From positions 1 through 12,915 of the forward strand of contig JNET01032682.1 in the NCBI GenBank assembly GCA_000697455.1: DNA of 12,915 nucleotides, read 5' to 3'. Shown piece by piece: positions 8,151 to 12,915 of the stretch. The position numbers and the translations under genes were made by a program. Each line of letters opens with the position of its first letter. The stretch's first letter is position 1. Under the pieces are notes generated by a model. It saw nothing but the letters and a program-made list of their open reading frames with translations, was not told the origin of the DNA and searched no databases. The stretch comes from Basidiobolus heterosporus B8920. Its lineage: Eukaryota; Basidiobolomycota; Basidiobolomycetes; Basidiobolales; Basidiobolaceae.

Positions 8151-10522
8151 ATGTCTCCCTTTTCTCGATATCTATCCAAACCAGTCTTTAGAAATTCCCT
8201 TTCTCCTGTGAAGTCTGCCGCTTCCAGAGTCTGCTACCGTGACCCCAAGTCCTTGTTGACCCCTTTTGCGGTGAAAACCGCTTCAAGGTCTGTTACCGTC
8301 AGATTCTTAAGCAGTAGTCAAGAGAATGCAGTGAGAGCAGTTCCAACTCTAGAAAATGGAAACCAAGTGGAGTCAAATTTATCTCCTAAAACTATAGGTA
8401 TTGAATCAGGCACTTCTTACACCAAACCACCCTTTCTTATCGGACGAAGCCGAGTTTATATAAGCTGTGACTAAGAAAGGGCTTTTTTTAGAAAAGGATG
8501 GTCCTATAGCAGCTTATGATAGATTGGTCATTTCTGGTGTGGTTAATGACGATAGTTATCAGCGTTCAATAGTTCAACTGTTAGAGGACTTGCACACTGA
8601 GTTGAAGACCTACAGTCCAGATACGATTCCCACGGACCAGCCTTCCTTGTTTTCAAAGGTAGTGTGCGGGGTTGTGAGCAGTCATCTAAGCCATGTGAAA
8701 CTGTTTTAATCTTGATATTTTCCCTCCTCTCTTAGTGGTTTGGAACATCAACATCACAGAGTAACATGCCCAAAGGATTATACTTGTACGTATGCGATAA
8801 GTACCTGACATGAACTAACTTCACTAATCCTAACTGTTATGTGATATCAAATAGGTATGGAGATGTGGGTAAGCAAACAAATTTATCACCAGTTAAATCT
8901 CAAGAGGTCACTAAATCTCCTTGCTATAGGAACTGGAAAAACGATGTTAATGAACTTATTCTATGATACATTGAGCATTCAGAGAAAAAAACGAATCCAC
9001 TTTCACGCGTTCATGTTGGATGTACATTCGAGTAAGTAGCACACTTTAGACTGTCCTGCGTACGGCACCCCATGGTTCTGACCCATATTTCATATAGGAA
9101 TCCAAAAGTTGAAGGACCGTGAAGGCGCCATTGAAGATCCAATTCCTCCTATAGCTCGCGATCTAGCCCGAGAAGCCTACGTTCTTTGTTTTGATGAATT
9201 TCAGGTACCATTCGATAGTTGATTGATCACCGCAACTTGGTTCACTTACCTTGCTACTCAGGTTACCGACATTGCAGATGCGATGATTCTTAGACGACTA
9301 ATCTCAAGCTTAATGGAACAAGGAGTCATCATTGTCACCACATCCAATCGACACCCCGACGGTACAATCACTTCCACCACCAGACCTCGTTAGATTCACA
9401 CTAAACACCCCCTCCCCCCAACTTCTCCTCTCTAGAATTGTACAAGAATGGAATCCAAAGAAAAAGCTTTATTCCATGTATTGAACTACTGAAAGAGAAA
9501 TGCAATGTAGTGGCTTTAGATTCAGGAACCGACTACAGAAGACTTGGTACATTTCCATCATATTTCCTCAACTTCAAGGTTATTTATCCATTTAATTCAC
9601 CACCAGCCAAAGAATCGGATCGAGTTTTCTTCAGGTATAGCGAATCACCATATAGCGAATCACTCGATTCCTTTCTTGTTTGAATTCCACACCTAATTCT
9701 ACTCTTCAGTCCTCTCACCAAAGAAACTAAGGAAAGCGTCCAACAGATCTTCAATCAACTTACCCAGAATCATACTGGTAAGTTCAAGAGCATTAGGGTC
9801 TCATACCAGAGGTAAATTAACACCCATCTCGTTACCTAGTCAAGCCTCAAGTCCTGGAATTTTTGGGTCGGAGTCTGACCATTCCTGAGGCAGCCGATGG
9901 CGTAGCTAAGATCACATTCCGGGAACTATGTGGTGAGGTAAGATGCATGAATCAGCATGGCTCGATCTTGTCTATATTCAAAGATGTTTGTATAGGCGCA
10001 TGGTGCAGCGGATTATCTAGAGCTTGCCAAGAACTTCCACACTCTTGTTCTTACGGATATGCCCAAGATGAATTTAAGTCAACGAAACGAAGCCCGAAGA
10101 TTTATCACTCTCCTGGATGCATTATATGAGAACCATGTAACTCCAAGGTTTTCTCTCCAACCTGTGACCAGTACTAATCTCCTACATCTCCCTCATCCCC
10201 CTCTCTACTTCTAGGTCGTACTAATCTGTAGTGCCGAGGATGATATCTTGAACCTGTTCTCGCCTAGCAAAGGCGCTGAACATGAACACGAACACCACCA
10301 ACATTCCAATGATCATCGCATGTTAATGGATGATCTGGGCTTGACTGGCCAACAGGTAGACTCACTCGTGTGAATTTGCGTATTGATTTAATACTAAAGG
10401 GGATATTTTAGATGTCGAGTCCAATCTTTTCTGGAGAAGAAGAAATTTTCGCCTTTCAACGCGCCGTCAGTCGTCTTATAGAGATGCAAGGACATAGCTG
10501 GTTGCACCGGAATCGAGCTTAA
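8151..10522 (+). CDS. AFG1: AFG1/LACE1-family mitochondrial AAA ATPase
   Basis: An inner-membrane-associated ATPase, related to bacterial ZapE, that helps degrade mitochondrially encoded subunits such as those of cytochrome oxidase (family knowledge). Exons: 8151-8397, 8492-8658, 8736-8785, 8855-8868, 8930-9031, 9098-9204, 9262-9361, 9436-9634, 9710-9777, 9840-9937, 9996-10136, 10215-10355, 10412-10522. They total 1545 bases, 514 residues. The N-terminus is Arg/Ser-rich and almost free of acidic residues, as in a mitochondrial presequence. Motifs: [10 protein letters not shown] soon after residue 83; Walker A GDVGTGKT 157-164; Walker B VLCFDEF 222-228; TTSNRHP 255-261; DYRR 295-298; then [10 protein letters not shown] and [15 protein letters not shown]. 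The P-loop is assembled from three exons, one only 14 bases long. Intron 1 could instead end at 8464, adding nine residues. A His-rich insertion lies at 453-465. All introns are GT-AG. Confidence 0.95.
8855..8868 (+). other. AFG1: 14-base microexon of AFG1 (start of the P-loop)
   Basis: This exon supplies the end of a Leu codon, Tyr-Gly-Asp-Val and the first base of the next Gly. The flanking introns are 8786-8854 (69 bases, GTACGT donor, ATAG acceptor) and 8869-8929 (61 bases, GTAAGC donor, ATAG acceptor). With it the protein reads [19 protein letters not shown], the invariant AFG1 P-loop region. No other splice pairing I tried gives this. Confidence 0.88.
9636..9663 (+). repeat. Direct repeat TATAGCGAATCAC x2 in AFG1 intron 8
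   Basis: Two perfect 13-base copies with a 15-base period start one base inside the intron donor. It is probably a small recent tandem duplication. It does not touch the coding sequence. Confidence 0.85.
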
Positions 10523-10609
10523 TCACGTGGATTTATACATGTCAATAGAGACCATTCTAACCGCTACGAAATGTCCTATGAAATGGCCTATCGAACGTCT
10601 ATATACCAC

Positions 10610-10615
10610 AATAAA
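10610..10615 (+). terminator. Poly(A) signal AATAAA of AFG1
   Basis: AATAAA on the plus strand, 88 bases past the AFG1 TAA stop and only 41 bases before the end of the convergent MEMO1 coding region. Confidence 0.55.
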
Positions 10616-10640
10616 TATTCATATACCATCATTTCATGCG

Positions 10641-10646
10641 TTTATT
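10641..10646 (-). terminator. Poly(A) signal AATAAA of MEMO1
   Basis: The minus strand reads AATAAA about 10 bases after the MEMO1 TAG stop. Cleavage 10-30 bases further on would place the transcript end close to or inside the AFG1 3' untranslated region. Confidence 0.5.
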
Positions 10647-10655
10647 ATTGTACAG

Positions 10656-11988
10656 CTAACGTTTGGGAAGAAAGATATAAGCTGATGCGTAACTTACTGA
10701 GCTCTCACTCGGTCTGCTCACCCGACTAGACTGTGAATAATGTACAAAGCGAATGACCGGTGAGGTTGAGGCATGATTTCCATCCTGTACAGAAGACTGC
10801 TCCGAACTCCATTCCAACCCATTGATGGCTGCTAGTATCACTCCGATAGGGTGCCTTCCGCAGATAGTATTCTTGGTCTGACTTAAGTAGGAGACGAATT
10901 TTGAATGACTGACCTCCTCAATCACCGCCATCCCTTCTTTGTCGAGTCGTTCGATTGATTCGTAGATTGGAATGGTGCGTTCATGGACTTTGGAGATAAC
11001 TGAGGGTGCGGTACTAGGCTTCTCCGCAGTGGAATAGAACGTGTAAGAGAAACGAGAGCCCCTAAAAGATGGGTGATTAAATTTCCAACAAGGAAGAGAA
11101 TGAACTCAAGAAATTGGGACCATCCTTACCAGTGACAAAAATCCGAAGAGATGACAAAGAAATTCTCCGGGTCCTGAAGGTATTCACCAAGTAGTTCTCC
11201 ATAGACTTCTTCTTTATGAGTGGATAAAGCGCCTACCAAGATGGGTACAATCGTGATGTTCTCTATGTTACTTTTTAATGTCAAAAGGGTTTGGACAACC
11301 AACCAATTAGAGTTCTAAAGTGGTCCAGAAAGTTCTTTACCTTTCAAAAGTTTTATATATAAAGGGGAGGTGCATCTCAATACTATGTTCTTCCTCGTCC
11401 ACAGCTTGACTCATGGTAGTGAATTTCCCAGTATTCATAAGGGTTGCACTGACTATTTTCCAGAAGTTGTTCACTTCAGTAACAAAGGGAATATCAACCA
11501 AGGATAAGTTACCAAGAGTTACCTTCTTTGTCAATAGTCAAAGTTCCCAAAGGAGTCTCATAGGTATCACATTTAGAAAGTGCACAACCACTCAGATATG
11601 CATGGTGTGAGGGACCAAGTATAAACACTCGTTTACTAAAGGAACACAAGAAAAAGGTTCAGTCAACGATATACTTGAACCAACCACCAAGTAGACCTAC
11701 ACTGTTTGAATGTCGATACATTTATAAGCGTACGCAGCCGCCTGACCACTATAAGTATATCCTGCGTGACTAATAGTAGACAAAGTTAAACATCCAAACC
11801 CAAACCCAAACCAACCAACCAACCCTCAACACTTACGGTGCAATAATCGCCCGAGCTCCTTGTACCGGAACACTAACTCCACCAGTAGTTTGGTCTGGAA
11901 CCTTACCCAACCAAGTAGTAAGTTCACGGCTCAGTTGACTACCATTTCCTGTATACCAAGAATTTGCATGTGTGGCTTTGCGAAGCAT
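10656..11988 (-). CDS. MEMO1: MEMO1-family protein (yeast Mho1 homologue)
   Basis: A conserved cytosolic protein with a dioxygenase-like fold; human MEMO1 binds iron or copper and acts in cell motility, redox and iron balance. Exons in transcript order: 11988-11837, 11769-11701, 11635-11523, 11473-11341, 11270-11130, 11061-10656. They total 1014 bases, 337 residues, against 297 in human and 338 in yeast. Motifs: [11 protein letters not shown] near the start; [31 protein letters not shown] 140-149; VPILVGA; SSDFCHWGSRF from 197; [10 protein letters not shown]; and SSVSYAS near the end. Metal ligands matching human His49, His81 and Cys244 are His52, His84 and Cys270. Intron 4 is only 49 bases. 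Introns 4 and 5 end in AAG rather than TAG or CAG. The ATG at 11988 has A at -3 and starts two residues before the conserved block. A 5' exon may extend the N-terminus by 12 residues. Confidence 0.93.
11794..11824 (-). repeat. G-rich GGTT/GGGTTT repeat tract inside MEMO1 intron 1
   Basis: In the transcript sense this reads GGTTGGTTGGTTGG followed by three GGGTTT-like units, starting about 12 bases after the GTAAGT donor. The spacing of short G runs fits a possible two-layer G-quadruplex. It may also be just two adjoining microsatellites. Confidence 0.75.
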
Positions 11989-12049
11989 GTTAACTAAAAG
12001 CTTTCTCGAAACCGCCACACGCACGCACCTACACCTACCTAAAACTAAC

Positions 12050-12080
12050 CAGCATTCGTCATCGCCGGATCCCAAGTCAT
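12050..12080 (-). other. MEMO1: Possible extra 5' coding exon of MEMO1
   Basis: An ATG at 12080 opens ten codons plus one base, ending at a GTTAGT donor. A 56-base intron (12049-11994) ending in CTTTTAG joins it in frame to the codons before the Met at 11988, giving [19 protein letters not shown]. Size, phase and signals all fit, but the added residues have no known family match. It may instead be a short upstream ORF in the leader. RNA would decide. Confidence 0.35.
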
Positions 12081-12668
12081 GTGAATCCTCGGAAGCAAGT
12101 CACATGGAAGATTTTTTTTCTACCCAAGATATTTCATAAAATTCGGAATTCCATGTTTCATATCAACTCAATAGATTTCGTAAATTTCTTGAATAAATTC
12201 CGGATTTTATGGGAATTTCTGTTCGATGAATTTCAATTGGTTGATGCTTGGGATATTTAGTATGGACCATTGGAATCTTTTGAAATAGGTGGATTTGGTA
12301 TTGAAAATATTGAATTCTGTTGTTTTATGAGTTAGATCTATGAGATACTGAGAATGGGTCAGGTATGTTTGGTGATGGTTTAAGATGGTACACATGTTAT
12401 ATAGAGTGTAGATCAAGTTTTATAAGGCCACTTTCAACCAACAGCAAGTCTTGCAACTGCCTACTAAAAAGTGACAGATGTTATGATAGGCAGGCTTAGA
12501 GACCATATATAGTTTACAATTGCTGATATAAAGATAGTTTGGCACCTAGGTATATATGTAGTATTTTTTATTATGTGACATTTGTCCAGGTTTAAAATGC
12601 ATAGGATCTGGTTGAATTAATCAAAAGATTATTTCAATGTTGGATTTATGAAAATTTCTAAACATAAG
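12081..12668. other. AT-rich gene-free region upstream of MEMO1
   Basis: No gene is seen. The plus strand is T- and G-rich in its middle part. The MEMO1 promoter should lie at its left end. It contains an inverted repeat (12128-12155 against 12191-12220). A diverged direct copy of one arm (GGATTTATGAAAATTTCT, near 12642-12659) sits just before the terminal inverted-repeat element, so parts may be old transposon debris. Confidence 0.45.
12128..12220. repeat. Imperfect inverted repeat, arms about 28-30 bases
   Basis: The left arm (12128-12155), with core CATAAAATTCGGAATT, pairs with the right arm (12191-12220), with core AATTCCGGATTTTATG, across a loop of about 35 bases. Several mismatches and one small indel are present. 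It could be a small hairpin relic of a MITE. Confidence 0.6.
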
Positions 12669-12915
12669 TTGTTATAAAATTCTGGGAGTTTTTGGTGGTA
12701 GTTTGGAGAATTACAAAAATAGGTGGTTTATCATTGACTGATTTATGGAATGTAAAGTTAGCTTTTACGCTTTTGTCAAGAAGTAAGCAAGGTAACTGCT
12801 GTGAGATTCTGGGAGCTATAAAAGTTAACTTTACATTCAATAAATCTACAAGTGAAAACCATGTATTCTTCTGATTCTCCAAATCACTTCCAATAACCCC
12901 AGAATCTCACAACAA
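12669..12915. mobile_element. MITE or foldback-like element with ~100-base terminal inverted repeats
   Basis: The left arm (12669 to about 12768) and the right arm (about 12815-12915, read on the minus strand) align over about 100 bases at roughly three-quarters identity. Shared blocks include ATTCTGGG, TTTGGAGAAT and GAATGTAAAGTTARCTTTTA. The central loop is about 46 bases and carries a further copy of the terminal motif (TGTGAGATTCTGGGAG, 12800-12815). The short ORFs on both strands (12658-12882 minus, 12692-12874 plus) give similar peptides only because of this symmetry and are not genes. The right end coincides with the window end, so the element may continue and no target-site duplication can be checked. 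No transposase is visible. Confidence 0.6.

Noticed and set aside
9863-10129. 88-codon open frame reading through AFG1 intron 10
   Set aside because: The frame after the intron lacks AFG1 motifs; splicing 9938-9995 restores [10 protein letters not shown] and [15 protein letters not shown].
12658-12882. Opposing short ORFs (minus 12658-12882, plus 12692-12874) encoding similar peptides
   Set aside because: The similarity is a by-product of the inverted repeat, neither frame begins with a clear ATG context, and no family motif is present.

Overview
The window looks like nuclear DNA of a filamentous fungus. Three of its five genes are cut by many short GT-AG introns of about 49-112 bases, mostly 55-75. 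One is a fungal-style Ras exchange factor with an N-terminal SH3 domain, and the gene density is that of a compact fungal genome. An early-diverging lineage such as Mucoromycota is my best guess, but this is inference; no ribosomal RNA or other lineage marker is present.

Layout, left to right. Bases 1-586 hold no intact gene, only a weak protein-like reading frame with several interruptions. Bases 587-1867 (minus) hold an intronless alginate-lyase-family gene with its own TATA box and poly(A) signal. Bases 1868-2734 are a divergent promoter region shared with the next gene. Bases 2735-6802 (plus) hold an 11-exon Ras guanine-nucleotide exchange factor with SH3, two WW, RasGEF_N and RasGEF domains (1117 residues). 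Bases 7326-7688 (plus) hold the ribosomal protein uS10/RPS20 gene, with one coding exon and strong codon bias. Bases 8151-10522 (plus) hold a 13-exon AFG1/LACE1-type mitochondrial AAA ATPase, including a 14-base microexon inside the P-loop. Bases 10656-11988 (minus) hold a six-exon MEMO1-family gene convergent with AFG1; their stop codons are only 133 bases apart. The right edge, 12081-12915, is AT-rich and gene-free, and ends in a foldback or MITE-like inverted repeat that reaches the window edge.

The genes do not form one pathway. They are ordinary eukaryotic neighbours: Ras signalling (RasGEF), translation (RPS20), mitochondrial protein quality control (AFG1), a conserved metal-binding protein (MEMO1) and a carbohydrate-active enzyme. 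All exon structures here were worked out by hand from splice signals, frame continuity and family motifs. In all three intron-rich genes the coding length closes as a multiple of three. I found no bacterial-type operon, CRISPR, tRNA or rRNA, and nothing I would call a wholly new system. The most unusual points are the microexon through the AFG1 P-loop, the competing splice acceptors in three genes, the intronless and leaderless lyase gene, and the inverted-repeat element.
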